Counted from the first letter of the stretch, positions 17,604-26,618 are shown. The stretch: 64,000 bases of DNA from Exiguobacterium aurantiacum DSM 6208 (GCF_000702585.1 NZ_JNIQ01000001.1:1555001-1619000), one strand, 5' to 3'. Made by a program: numbers and translations. Notes: a model not told the origin generated them from the sequence alone.

Positions 17604-20600
17604 ATTTCTTCGTCAAGGTGATCGTCTCTTTCGTGACGTTCCCCGCGAGGTCGACCGCCTCGAACGTGAACGTGTTTTCGCCAGAAACGACAGGCAACGT
17701 GAGAGTCTCGGTCCGTGAGAATGGACGCATCTCATACGGCGCCTTAAGTGCTTGGCTGAACTTCAAATCTCCGTTGACGAGAAGTTTCACTTCGTCAAAG
17801 TTGTCTTTCACCGTCACGTCTAAGCGGACGGTCTGTTGATTTTTATTAATATTTTTAGGAAGCTTCCCGAACGAGATCGTCGCCGGTGTCGCATCGACGA
17901 AGATCGTCCGTTGGAAATTGGCGACGTTGCCGGCCGCGTCCTCCGCGACGAAACGCAGTTTATGGACACCGTCGACAAACGTCCGCGTCGTGTTGAAGTC
18001 GTAACGCTTCGTCGATTCGTTGAACGTGAGCGGGACATCAATGCCGTCGACTTGGAACGACTGGATGGCCGATGCGTCTTGGATCGATCCTGAGATCGGG
18101 ATGACCGAAGTCGCATACGGTGCGAGCGCGAGCGGCGCGGTCAAGAAAACTCCAGGTTTCTCCGCGTCTGTCGAATAAGCGACCGCTTTCGTCGTACTGT
18201 TACCGGCGTGGTCGGTGACGCGCACGCTGACGTTATCCGTCTCGCTAAGTGAGGCGAACGTGTGCGACGCCGAGGCGTTCATCGACGTGGCGACCGCTTT
18301 GCCGTTGACGAGATACTCGACCGAGCGTACGCCGGCGAAGTCGTCTTTTGCTTGGACGGCCAAACTGTCTTGAAGCCATTTCGCTGTGAACGTCGGATCC
18401 GTGTAGTCGACTTTGACTGGGAAGCGAAGTTTTTGTACCTCTTTTTTCATGTAATCGATGCTTGCTTCGATCTCATAGAAGTACTTTCCGGCCGGAGCTG
18501 GTTTCCCGTTCAACTGACCGTCCCACTTGTAGTCGGCTGAATAGTAGTACGGTGTGTTGCGTCCGCCGTCGAAGTAGTTTTTGCGTAACTCATCGTCTTG
18601 ACGGAGCGTACGGACGACGTTGCCAGCTTCGTCGACGATGCGATATTTGACATCTTTGGCGTTTCGGAGCAACGAGAACACCGGTGTGGCTGCGTCTTTC
18701 ACTCCATCACCGTCCGGAGAGAAGGCGATCGAATCGAAGTTCAATGAATTATCGAGGTTCACGCCTAGGTAATTCCCAGTCTGATCAACCATTCCTGCCG
18801 TTTCGTAGAACGATCCCGACTCATACACCGATGCATCGAAGATCGGTGCTTTGCCCCAGTCGCCTTCGAATCCGACGAATGGCACGACGAGGTCCGGGTT
18901 GCCTTCTGATCCTTTCGAATCGGTCAAGCGGACGAAGCCGTCGACGAAGTAGCCGTTCTCGAACACGTCTTTCGCTGCCACGAGGCCGCTCAACGTTTTC
19001 GGGTTCAACACTTGTGCTTTCGAGACATCGACAGCGACTTTGATTTCTGTCTTTTGCTTCGGTTTTAGCTTCACAGCGTTCACACGTTTACCATTGATCG
19101 TCACTGTCGCGTTTTGAAGCGGCTGGGCTTCCATCGCGTTTTGAATGACACCTGCCGTGCGCTCGATTGCGAGGTCAGTCTGGAGTGACGACGACACGTC
19201 GTACGAGACGGCTTCGTTCGACAAGTTCTCGACGACAAGCGTGAACGTCGCTTTACTGCGGTTCAATTCTTTCAGTGCGACTTTCGCTTCTTTCGACGTT
19301 TTCTCGTAAGCGACGGCCGGAGTCGAGACGGCGGCATGCAATTGCATCAAGCCGGCTCCACCGCGACGTGGCGTGTACGGGATGTTTTGTTTCAATTGTT
19401 GGTTGTACGGACCGATGTCGGTCACGGCTTTCGACGTGTTGATTAACAAGTTCTTCGCCATCGTGACCCGGTCGACGCCGTCGAGAACAAACTGTTCGTC
19501 GACACGTTGAAGGACGAGGGCGGCTCCGCCTGCGACGTGAGGGGCTGCCATCGACGTCCCGCTCATGAGCCCGTATTGGTTATCGTTGAGCGTCGAGAAA
19601 ATCTGACCGCCCGGAGCCGAGATTTCAGGTTTGAAGTCAAGGTTTGGCGTCACGCCCCACGATGTGAAGTTCGATAAGGCGCCGGCCGCGCGGTTGGCGA
19701 CGCTAATACGGTCCCCGTTGAACCCGATGCGCATCTGTTCGCCAGCGACGAGACGGTCGCGTAACTCGTTACCGTCTTTAATGCTGAGGGAGGCCATCGG
19801 AATTTTTGGGTTGGCGAGCGCCATGCTGACGTAGTCACCATGACCGACCGCGCCTCGCACGATAACTCCGGCCGCGCCTTGCGCTTCGGCCGTCAGTTGG
19901 ATGTTCGAGTAGAAGTAGGCACCGTCGCGAACAGCAACGACAATCTTCCCTTTGACGTCTTTGCCGACGTATTGGCTAGGCTGACCGTCGCCGACGTAGA
20001 CGATATCATATTCGCCGTTTGAAAATGCAGGTCCGTCTTGTTTCTTCCAACCGATTTTCTCGGTCTTCTCGCCTGAACGGACCGAGAAGGCGTCGAGTTG
20101 GATTTGGTCGTTCTCGAGAGAGGCGACCGATGTCGAGGCGGAGCTGACACTCGGGGCACCGACGACGCCCGTGTCCGGGTTATTGGCGTAAGGCAAGTCG
20201 TAGCCGTTTCCGAAGTAGGCCGAGTTTCCTGCCGAGATCGACATGAACACACCGTTGTCGACTGCGCGCTGGACGGCTTGTTGTTCTGGCGAATCCGCAC
20301 TGACGAACCCTGCCGTCGAACCGAGGCTCATGTTGATGACGTCGGCACCAAGTTTGATGGCATCGTCGATCGCTTTAATATAGATGTCCCCGTAAGTCGA
20401 AGCGTAGTTCGGGTCATTACTGAACACTTTAAGACCGAGTACTTGTGCTTCCGGCGCCACACCTTTCAAGCCACCGGTCGCTTCATCCCCGTTCGCGGCG
20501 ACCGTGCCGGAGACGTGCATCCCGTGCATCGAGGCGCCCGGTGAATCGTCGCGGATGTCATCGTTCTCATCGTAGTAGTTGTAGGCGTATGGAACTTTAT

Positions 20601-21267
20601 CGTTTATGTAGGCACCTGCCAAACCGAAGTCGGTAACAGCGGACGCTACTTCTGATTCGGATAGCTCTGCTTTTGAGCGGTCGCTCAATCGGAAGTCGCG
20701 GTGGTCCGCGTCGACGCCTGTGTCGATGACGGCGACAATCGTTCCTTCACCCGTATAACCGTAGTCGCCCCATGTTTGTTGCGATTGGACCATGCCGTTG
20801 CTCGTCACCATGTCAGGCTTCACTTCCGGACGCTCATATTCGTTGACGAGGTGGATGGCGGCAACTTCAGGTAACGCCTCGACTTTTTGAATGTCTGACG
20901 TCGTCATGAACGTACTGAAGCCGTTGAACACGGTCGTGAATTCTTCGATCGGCTCAGCTTTCACACCTTTTTTTGAAATCGCATCTTTCGCTTTCTTTTG
21001 TTCCGCTTTGACGAGACCGTGGGCCCGGTCTTTCTCTGTTTTCGTGAGGGCGTTAAACTTCTTTCCTTTTTGTTTCGCTTGCTCGATGGCAGGGGCGCCG
21101 ATGAGCTCGACGACGACGCGTACTTTTTCATGCTTGTCCGTGACTTCGATACTTTGTTTCACAGATGGTTTCGCGAGTACAGGTTCAGCACCGAGACCGA
21201 GTAGGCCTGGCGTCAACGCGAGGCACGTCGCGAGGGATACGTTTACGTAAAACTTAGGTTGTGGCAA
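17602..21267 (-). CDS. large secreted S8 (subtilisin-like) serine protease with PA and Ig-like domains
   Basis: This extracellular protease of 1221 residues is the largest protein in the window. In order it has a signal peptide (about 1-33, ending VLA), an inhibitor I9-type propeptide, and the S8 domain with catalytic D182, H251 and S572 and oxyanion N348. A PA insert (about 435-520) lies within the S8 domain, as in Vpr or C5a-peptidase types. After it come an Fn3-like region, a segment with SPDGDGVKD and GKPAPAGKYFYEIEA, and Ig-like repeats to the C-terminus. There is no LPXTG or other anchor, so it should be released. The TTG at 21267 is spaced 8 bases from GGAGG. An earlier TTG at 21282 overlaps that site. 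Confidence 0.9.
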   Translation of the reverse strand: MPQPKFYVNVSLATCLALTPGLLGLGAEPVLAKPSVKQSIEVTDKHEKVRVVVELIGAPAIEQAKQKGKKFNALTKTEKDRAHGLVKAEQKKAKDAISKKGVKAEPIEEFTTVFNGFSTFMTTSDIQKVEALPEVAAIHLVNEYERPEVKPDMVTSNGMVQSQQTWGDYGYTGEGTIVAVIDTGVDADHRDFRLSDRSKAELSESEVASAVTDFGLAGAYINDKVPYAYNYYDENDDIRDDSPGASMHGMHVSGTVAANGDEATGGLKGVAPEAQVLGLKVFSNDPNYASTYGDIYIKAIDDAIKLGADVINMSLGSTAGFVSADSPEQQAVQRAVDNGVFMSISAGNSAYFGNGYDLPYANNPDTGVVGAPSVSSASTSVASLENDQIQLDAFSVRSGEKTEKIGWKKQDGPAFSNGEYDIVYVGDGQPSQYVGKDVKGKIVVAVRDGAYFYSNIQLTAEAQGAAGVIVRGAVGHGDYVSMALANPKIPMASLSIKDGNELRDRLVAGEQMRIGFNGDRISVANRAAGALSNFTSWGVTPNLDFKPEISAPGGQIFSTLNDNQYGLMSGTSMAAPHVAGGAALVLQRVDEQFVLDGVDRVTMAKNLLINTSKAVTDIGPYNQQLKQNIPYTPRRGGAGLMQLHAAVSTPAVAYEKTSKEAKVALKELNRSKATFTLVVENLSNEAVSYDVSSSLQTDLAIERTAGVIQNAMEAQPLQNATVTINGKRVNAVKLKPKQKTEIKVAVDVSKAQVLNPKTLSGLVAAKDVFENGYFVDGFVRLTDSKGSEGNPDLVVPFVGFEGDWGKAPIFDASVYESGSFYETAGMVDQTGNYLGVNLDNSLNFDSIAFSPDGDGVKDAATPVFSLLRNAKDVKYRIVDEAGNVVRTLRQDDELRKNYFDGGRNTPYYYSADYKWDGQLNGKPAPAGKYFYEIEASIDYMKKEVQKLRFPVKVDYTDPTFTAKWLQDSLAVQAKDDFAGVRSVEYLVNGKAVATSMNASASHTFASLSETDNVSVRVTDHAGNSTTKAVAYSTDAEKPGVFLTAPLALAPYATSVIPISGSIQDASAIQSFQVDGIDVPLTFNESTKRYDFNTTRTFVDGVHKLRFVAEDAAGNVANFQRTIFVDATPATISFGKLPKNINKNQQTVRLDVTVKDNFDEVKLLVNGDLKFSQALKAPYEMRPFSRTETLTLPVVSGENTFTFEAVDLAGNVTKETITLTKK

Positions 21268-21407
21268 AATGATGTCCTCCAATCAATTTTTAAATGATTT
21301 AATCCATTTGTGGAAAATCATAGCGGAATAACGATGATAAATCCTGTATTTTTTAAACGATAGGGTAATGAATTTGAACAAATTAAAAAATTCTGACAAT
21401 TACTTTT

Positions 21408-21442
21408 GACCTACCTCTCCAACGGCGAGGTAGGTCTTTTTT
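21408..21442 (+). terminator. orphan intrinsic terminator
   Basis: A perfect 10-bp stem GACCTACCTC / GAGGTAGGTC has a 9-base loop in which CC/GG can also pair, and is followed by six T on the plus strand. No plus-strand gene lies upstream, since the neighbour is the divergent subtilase. It may end a small RNA or insulate yrrT from antisense transcription. Confidence 0.75.
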
Positions 21443-21503
21443 CATTTAGTGTGAAAAAAACTAAAAATTCATCTCATTCAAAAACAATTCACTTGAGATT
21501 TTT

Positions 21504-21532
21504 TTGGAAAGTTGGTATTGTCGGTGTATAGA
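21504..21532 (+). promoter_or_regulatory. probable promoter of the yrrT-luxS-mccAB operon
   Basis: TTGGAA (21504-21509), a 17-base spacer and TATAGA (21527-21532) form a moderate sigma-A promoter. The region right after it, ATAGAATTCATAT, is partly palindromic and could bind a regulator such as CymR, but I cannot confirm a CymR box. Confidence 0.55.
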
Positions 21533-21584
21533 ATTCATATAAAACATATCAACATAGTCGGAATAAAAAGGATGAGGTGAATCG

Positions 21585-22229
21585 ATGGGGCTTCAGTTCA
21601 TGGAAATCTTCAAAGAATGGGCGTCGCAGTACGATGAGACAGTGAGCGGGCACGACGAACAATATAAAGAAGTGTTCGCCGGATATGACACGATGCTTGA
21701 CGAGGTCGTTGAGCAGTTAGAAGGGCGCGTCATGGAGTTTGGCGTCGGGACGGGTAATTTGAGTGCCCGTATTCTAAAACAGCACGAGTTGATCGCGATC
21801 GAGCCTTCTGATGAGATGCGGGAGGTAGCGGTTCAAAAGCTCGGGATTGAAGTGGAGACAGGCGACTTCTTGAACTACCCGGCCGAGCAACGCGTTGATT
21901 CGATTGTATCGTCCTACGCGTTCCACCATTTGACGGACGACGAAAAACGTCAGGCAATCGAGAGTTACGTCAACGACCTCGATTCCCCTCGCTTCGTCCT
22001 GCTCGACACAATGTTCGCGTCTGTCGAGGCACGAACGGAAATCATCGATTGGGCCGTATCGCAAGGTTTCACTGACTTGGTAGAAGATTTGAATCGCGAG
22101 TATTATCCGTACACAGACACGATCCGCTCGATTTTAGAAGACAACGGATACGCTGTGCAGATGGAACAGAAAAACAAATTCGTTTGGCTCGTCGTAGCCA
22201 CGAAACAATCAGGAGGAACGCAATCATGA
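21585..22229 (+). CDS. yrrT: YrrT family SAM-dependent methyltransferase
   Basis: This is a predicted class I methyltransferase of 214 residues, similar in start and SAM motif to B. subtilis YrrT (EFG-x-GTGNL, about residues 47-54). Its methyl acceptor is unknown. YrrT heads an operon for converting methionine-derived homocysteine to cysteine in B. subtilis (yrrT-mtnN-mccA-mccB), and here it heads yrrT-luxS-mccA-mccB. It may help make S-adenosylhomocysteine, the entry point of the pathway. The ATG follows GATGAGGTG, and its stop overlaps the luxS start by 4 bases. Confidence 0.85.
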   Translation: MGLQFMEIFKEWASQYDETVSGHDEQYKEVFAGYDTMLDEVVEQLEGRVMEFGVGTGNLSARILKQHELIAIEPSDEMREVAVQKLGIEVETGDFLNYPAEQRVDSIVSSYAFHHLTDDEKRQAIESYVNDLDSPRFVLLDTMFASVEARTEIIDWAVSQGFTDLVEDLNREYYPYTDTIRSILEDNGYAVQMEQKNKFVWLVVATKQSGGTQS

Positions 22230-22693
22230 AAAGTTATAAAGTCGAAAGCTTTAACTTAGACCATACAAAAGTACAAGCGCCTTACGTCCGTTTAGCCGGA
22301 GTGAAGAAAGGAACGGCCGATACGATTTATAAATATGACATCCGCTTCATTCAACCGAACGAGGGGCTCATGCCGATGCGGGCCGTCCACTCGCTCGAGC
22401 ATTTGATTGCTGAAAACAGCCGCAGCCATTCGAATCAAATTATCGATGTATCGCCGATGGGTTGCCAGACAGGCTTCTATTGGACGATGCTCAACGATGG
22501 GGATTACGAAGCGATGCTCGACCTCGTCGAAGCGACACTCCGCGACGCTGCGAACGCGACGGAGTTACCGGCGCAAAACCCGATTCAATGCGGAAGCGCG
22601 AATCATCACGATTTTGAGGGCGCGAAAAAGCTCGCGGCCGATATGCTGGCGAAGCGTGACGAATGGCACATCATCTTCAAGGACGAGGCGTAA
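22226..22693 (+). CDS. luxS: S-ribosylhomocysteine lyase LuxS
   Basis: LuxS splits S-ribosylhomocysteine into homocysteine and DPD, the precursor of autoinducer-2. The protein has 155 residues, the normal length. The metal ligands are visible as the HSLEH motif (H55, H59) and C122 in IQCGSANHHD; the catalytic cysteine is C80 in MGCQTGFY. The ATG at 22226 is coupled to yrrT by an ATGA overlap and follows AGGAGG. In this operon its metabolic output, homocysteine, feeds directly into MccA. Confidence 0.97.
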   Translation: MKSYKVESFNLDHTKVQAPYVRLAGVKKGTADTIYKYDIRFIQPNEGLMPMRAVHSLEHLIAENSRSHSNQIIDVSPMGCQTGFYWTMLNDGDYEAMLDLVEATLRDAANATELPAQNPIQCGSANHHDFEGAKKLAADMLAKRDEWHIIFKDEA

Positions 22694-23632
22694 ATGATCG
22701 TCCGGGATGTGTATGAGCTCGTCGGACATACCCCGCTGATTGAGTTGACGACGTTACCTATCCCGAAAGGTGTCAAAGTGTTCGGCAAGATGGAAATGCG
22801 AAATCCTGGCGGGAGCGTGAAAGATCGGCTCGGCCTTCAATTGATTGAGCGCGCCATCGAGCGGGGACAACTCAAACGCGGGGGGATGGTCGTCGAACCG
22901 ACCGCCGGGAATACAGGGATCGGACTAGCGCTCGCCTGTCAAAAGTTCGGGATTAACCTGATGACGGTCACCCCAGAAAAGTTCAGTCAAGAAAAGCAGG
23001 CGCTTATGCGCCTGCTCGGGGCGACCGTCATCAACACGCCGACAGAACTTGGAATGAAAGGCGCGATCGAGCGAGCGAAAGCGCTGGCACTTGAGCACGA
23101 CGCGTACTTGCCGGAACAATTCTCGAACCCGGACAACCCAGACGCGTACGTCGAAACGCTCGCCTTGGAATTGCTGCACGACATTCCGCACATTGACGTA
23201 TTCATTGCGGGAGCAGGTTCCGGGGGGACGTTCACGGGTGTCGCGAAAACGATTCGACCGAACGGTACGAAAACGATCGTCGTCGAGCCAGAAGGGTCGA
23301 TCTTGAACGGTGGCGCTCTTGGTCCGCATAAGACCGAAGGAATCGGTGTCGAATCGTGGCCCGTCTTCCTAGACGAAACATACGTGGACGGCATTTATAC
23401 GATTACAGATGAGGAAGCGTTTTACTACGTCGCCCATATGGCCAAACGTGAAGGTCTTCTCATCGGTAGTTCATCGGGCGCTGCCATTGCGGCATGCGTC
23501 AAAGAAGCCAATCAAATGACAGACGGCGTGATCGTCACGATTTTGCCGGATAGTGTGGAACGATATTTAAGTCAAGGGATAGTCGAGGAGGCAGAACATG
23601 CGTACAAAAACAGCACTCATTCACGGCGGTAA
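22694..23632 (+). CDS. mccA: PLP-dependent cysteine synthase family enzyme, cystathionine beta-synthase-type (MccA)
   Basis: A fold-type II PLP enzyme of 312 residues. The Schiff-base lysine is K43 in NPGGSVKDR, and the phosphate-binding loop is GSGGTFTG. The gene lies between luxS and a gamma-lyase gene and matches MccA (YrhA) of B. subtilis, which joins homocysteine with O-acetylserine to make cystathionine. A plain O-acetylserine sulfhydrylase (CysK) cannot be ruled out from sequence alone, but context favours reverse transsulfuration. The ATG directly follows the luxS stop, and the gene overlaps mccB by 35 bases. Confidence 0.88.
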   Translation: MIVRDVYELVGHTPLIELTTLPIPKGVKVFGKMEMRNPGGSVKDRLGLQLIERAIERGQLKRGGMVVEPTAGNTGIGLALACQKFGINLMTVTPEKFSQEKQALMRLLGATVINTPTELGMKGAIERAKALALEHDAYLPEQFSNPDNPDAYVETLALELLHDIPHIDVFIAGAGSGGTFTGVAKTIRPNGTKTIVVEPEGSILNGGALGPHKTEGIGVESWPVFLDETYVDGIYTITDEEAFYYVAHMAKREGLLIGSSSGAAIAACVKEANQMTDGVIVTILPDSVERYLSQGIVEEAEHAYKNSTHSRR

Positions 23633-24755
23633 AACGACCGACCCGCTCACTGGGGCGGTCACACCGGCCATCTATCAAACGAGCACGTACAAACAAGACG
23701 GAATCGGGAATCTGCGGGAAGGGTATGAGTATTCACGTACCGCCAACCCGACGCGTACAGCTCTCGAGACGCTGATCGCGGACATCGAGGGCGGGGCACG
23801 CGGATTCGCGTTCGCCTCAGGGATGGCGGCAGTATCGACGATTTTGATGCTCTTAAAATCTGGGGACCACGTCATCGTCGGTTCTGACGTATATGGGGGA
23901 ACGTACCGTGTATTCAATCGAGTCTTTCAATCACTTGGCCTGGAGGCATCTTTTGTCGATACGGCCGATGAAACGGCGGTCCGTGCCGCGCTTCAACCGA
24001 ACACGAAAATGATTTACGTCGAGACGCCGACGAACCCGCTCTTGAACGTCACCGATTTGAAGCAGATGCGTCAAATCGCGGATGAGGCAGACACGTTGTT
24101 CGTCGTCGACAACACGTTCATGACGCCGTATTTCCAAAATCCGATCGAGTTCGGAGCGGATTACGTGCTCCACAGCGCGACGAAGTATTTAGGTGGCCAT
24201 AGTGACGTCGTCGCAGGGCTCGTCGTTTCTCGGACCGAAGAACTTGGTGAGGACTTGGCGTTCCTCCAAAACTCGGTCGGCGCCGTCCTTGGACCACAGG
24301 ATAGCTTCCTAGTCGTCCGTGGCATCAAGACACTTGCCGTCCGGATGGAAGAAATCGAATCGAACGCACTCGCGCTCGTCGACTTTTTGACAAAACATGA
24401 GGCGATCGGACGCGTATTGCACCCGAGCGTCGCAAGCGATGAGGCGAAGCGCGTGCATACGTCACAAGCACGTGGATTCGGCGGGATGATCGCGTTTGAC
24501 GTCGGATCGGCCGAAGCGGCAGAACTCATCGTCGCGAAGACACATTACTTCACGCTCGCGGAAAGTCTTGGCGCGGTCGAGAGTTTGATCAGTGTCCCGG
24601 CACGGATGACCCACGCGTCCATCCCTCCGGAACGACGCCTTGAGCTTGGGATTACGGATGGGCTCGTCCGCATCTCCGTCGGTCTTGAGGATGTGGCTGA
24701 TTTGATTGAAGATTTAGAACGAGCGCTCGCATCCGTCGCGACGATTTCAAACTAA
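23598..24755 (+). CDS. mccB: cystathionine gamma-lyase/homocysteine gamma-lyase family (MccB)
   Basis: This is a Cys/Met-metabolism PLP enzyme of 385 residues that splits cystathionine into cysteine, 2-oxobutyrate and ammonia. It shows GYEYSRTANPTR near the N-terminus, the FASGMAAVST stretch, and the PLP lysine K196 in HSATKYLGGHSD. The closest recognisable relative by sequence and context is MccB (YrhB). A cystathionine gamma-synthase activity is possible for this fold, but the presence of luxS and mccA argues for the degradative direction. The ATG at 23598 follows GAGGAGG. Confidence 0.88.
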   Translation: MRTKTALIHGGKTTDPLTGAVTPAIYQTSTYKQDGIGNLREGYEYSRTANPTRTALETLIADIEGGARGFAFASGMAAVSTILMLLKSGDHVIVGSDVYGGTYRVFNRVFQSLGLEASFVDTADETAVRAALQPNTKMIYVETPTNPLLNVTDLKQMRQIADEADTLFVVDNTFMTPYFQNPIEFGADYVLHSATKYLGGHSDVVAGLVVSRTEELGEDLAFLQNSVGAVLGPQDSFLVVRGIKTLAVRMEEIESNALALVDFLTKHEAIGRVLHPSVASDEAKRVHTSQARGFGGMIAFDVGSAEAAELIVAKTHYFTLAESLGAVESLISVPARMTHASIPPERRLELGITDGLVRISVGLEDVADLIEDLERALASVATISN

Positions 24756-24767
24756 AGGAACAAACAA

Positions 24768-24796
24768 GAGAGGCGCTGCTTTCGGCACGTCTCTTT
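24768..24796 (+). terminator. imperfect terminator after mccB
   Basis: AAGAGA pairs with TCTCTT, and inner CG and TGC/GCA pairs are interrupted by small bulges. The stem runs into CTTTTTG. It is a weaker structure than the other terminators of the window. Confidence 0.6.
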
Positions 24797-24823
24797 TTGT
24801 CGTGTATATATGAAAGAAATGTG

Positions 24824-24852
24824 TTGAATGTCGATAACGCATCGACTAAACT
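24824..24852 (+). promoter_or_regulatory. probable rarD promoter
   Basis: TTGAAT (24824-24829), a 17-base spacer and TAAACT (24847-24852) form a fair sigma-A promoter about 30 bases before the rarD start. Confidence 0.55.
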
Positions 24853-24882
24853 GACGTTAATTGAATGAGAGGGCAGGTGAAT

Positions 24883-25764
24883 ATGTTGAATAAAGGAGTC
24901 ATGACCACAGTCGGCGCGTACGTCATGTGGGGGGTCCTCCCGATTTATTGGAAGTTTCTACAAGAGATCCCGAGCAGTCAAATCCTCGCGCACCGGATCG
25001 TCTGGTCGTTTCTCTTCATCTTGCTCGTCTTAAAGTGGACGAAACAATGGACAGAATTCAATTATGCGCTCAGGCACCGGGCGACACGAAACGCATTCAT
25101 GTTGAACGGGTTTATCGTCAGTGCGAACTGGTTTGTCTACATATGGGCCGTCAACAACGGTTATATCATCGAGGCGTCACTCGGCTATTACATCAATCCG
25201 CTCGTCAGCATGGTGTTAGGGGTGCTCGTATTTCGGGAATCATTAAACCGTGTCCAATGGCTCGCCGTCGGCGTGGCGACGGTCGGTGTGCTCGTCTTGA
25301 CGTTCGGGTACGGGTCGTTCCCTTGGATCGCGTTCGTACTGGCGAGCACGTTCGGCTTTTACGGGTTGGTGAAGAAGCGACGTCCGCTCGCCTCGACGGT
25401 CAGTCTCGGGATCGAGACGCTCGCTGTCGTCCCGGTCGCGATCCTATTCCTTGGGTTTGAGGCGTCGCGCGAGACACTCACGTTGACGACGTCACCAGTC
25501 ATTTGGCTCGCCCTTCTCGGCACGGGGGTCATGACCGCGTTGCCGCTCTTATTGTTCGGTTACGGGGCCCAGCACATCCCGTTCACGCTCGTCGGTTTCC
25601 TGCAGTTCATCGCCCCGACGCTCAGTCTTGCCATCGGCGTCATCTTATATCATGAACCGTTCACGGCATATCACATCTTCGCGTTCACATGTATATGGGT
25701 CGCCATCTTTTTCTTCAGTTGGAACAGTTGGGTCCAGACGAGAAAACGGCGTCAACTCATATAA
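24883..25764 (+). CDS. rarD: RarD/EamA family transporter
   Basis: This is a membrane protein of 293 residues with about ten hydrophobic segments and two EamA repeats, the RarD type of the drug/metabolite transporter superfamily. Characteristic parts are MWGVLPIYWKFL and NWFVYIWAVNNG. Some family members are named for chloramphenicol sensitivity, but the substrate of most is unknown, and none can be assigned here. The ATG at 24883 has GGGCAGGTGA before it; an upstream ATG at 24865 would add six residues. It stands alone with its own promoter. Confidence 0.87.
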   Translation: MLNKGVMTTVGAYVMWGVLPIYWKFLQEIPSSQILAHRIVWSFLFILLVLKWTKQWTEFNYALRHRATRNAFMLNGFIVSANWFVYIWAVNNGYIIEASLGYYINPLVSMVLGVLVFRESLNRVQWLAVGVATVGVLVLTFGYGSFPWIAFVLASTFGFYGLVKKRRPLASTVSLGIETLAVVPVAILFLGFEASRETLTLTTSPVIWLALLGTGVMTALPLLLFGYGAQHIPFTLVGFLQFIAPTLSLAIGVILYHEPFTAYHIFAFTCIWVAIFFFSWNSWVQTRKRRQLI

Positions 25765-25854
25765 ATGAAAGCTGTTACAAAGGAAAGAAACATGATAATA
25801 TGTTAGATGTCAGACCTATATGTCAGACTAATTGATCGAAGGAGGAATTTAACG

Positions 25855-26520
25855 ATGGAATTAGCACGTTATATCGACCACACAGCTTTGAAGGCTGAGA
25901 CAACGAAAGACCAGATTACGAAACTTTGTGCAGAGGCGCTCGAATACAAGTTCGCTAGCGTCTGTGTCAACCCGACATGGGTAGCTTACGCGGCTGAACA
26001 GCTCAAGTCAGATGACGAGGTCAAAGTTTGTACGGTCATCGGATTCCCACTCGGAGCCAATACGCCAGAAGTGAAGGCGTTTGAAACGAAGGACGCGATC
26101 GCCAAAGGTGCGGACGAAGTCGACATGGTCATCAACATCGGTGCGATGAAAGACGGCGACTTCGACCTCGTTGAACGCGACATTCGTGCGGTTGTCGAAG
26201 CGGCGAACGGTACGCTCGTCAAAGTGATCTTCGAGACGTGTCTCCTTACGAAAGAAGAAATTAAGAAAGCGGCTGAATTGTCTGTCAAAGCAGGCGCGGA
26301 TTTTGTGAAGACGTCAACGGGCTTCTCGACAGGTGGAGCGACGGTTGAAGATATTCAACTTATGCGTGAGACGGTCGGACCTGATGTCGGTGTGAAGGCT
26401 TCTGGCGGTGTCCGTGACTTCGAAGGCGCGAAAGCAATGATTGATGCCGGCGCGACACGCATCGGTGCTTCGGCTGGAATCGCCATCGTCACAGGCGGTC
26501 GTTCAGATAGCGACTATTAA
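25855..26520 (+). CDS. deoC: deoxyribose-phosphate aldolase
   Basis: DeoC splits 2-deoxyribose 5-phosphate into acetaldehyde and glyceraldehyde 3-phosphate in deoxynucleoside catabolism. The protein has 221 residues, the normal length. The Schiff-base lysine is K152 in DFVKTSTGF, and the [11 protein letters not shown] strand and KASGGVRDF motif are present. The ATG at 25855 follows GGAGGAA. It is alone here, without deoxynucleoside kinase, phosphorylase or deoR genes next to it. Its 80-base leader contains a direct repeat TGTCAGAC-N8-TGTCAGAC (about 25808-25831). Confidence 0.96.
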   Translation: MELARYIDHTALKAETTKDQITKLCAEALEYKFASVCVNPTWVAYAAEQLKSDDEVKVCTVIGFPLGANTPEVKAFETKDAIAKGADEVDMVINIGAMKDGDFDLVERDIRAVVEAANGTLVKVIFETCLLTKEEIKKAAELSVKAGADFVKTSTGFSTGGATVEDIQLMRETVGPDVGVKASGGVRDFEGAKAMIDAGATRIGASAGIAIVTGGRSDSDY

Positions 26521-26530
26521 TAACTAGTGG

Positions 26531-26559
26531 TTGACCTTACGAATTAATTTCACTATAAT
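26531..26559 (+). promoter_or_regulatory. strong sigma-A promoter of rpsU
   Basis: TTGACC (26531-26536), a 17-base spacer and a perfect TATAAT (26554-26559) make this the best-matching vegetative promoter in the window. Confidence 0.9.
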
Positions 26560-26618
26560 ATGTTATGACGTGTGAAACACGTTTCCTTAGTCGTGTAATT
26601 CGGAGGGAGGGAAAACTA

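Larger units (their letters stand above)
21268..21584. other. 317-base divergent intergenic region between the subtilase and yrrT
   Basis: This AT-rich region separates the subtilase (minus) from the yrrT operon (plus). I see the subtilase ribosome-binding site, an orphan terminator hairpin facing the plus strand (21408-21442) and the yrrT promoter (21504-21532). There is no S-box or T-box consensus and no plausible small ORF. No clear promoter was found for the subtilase or for a transcript that would end at the orphan terminator. Confidence 0.6.

Noticed and set aside
21283-21584. S-box (SAM riboswitch) or T-box upstream of yrrT
   Set aside because: Neither the S-box consensus nor the T-box core AGGGTGGAACCGCGG is present. 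The only hairpin with a T run lies upstream of the promoter.
17602-24755. Genomic island from recent transfer
   Set aside because: The block is out of place relative to B. subtilis, but its base and codon use look like the flanks and no integrase, tRNA or attachment repeats border it.
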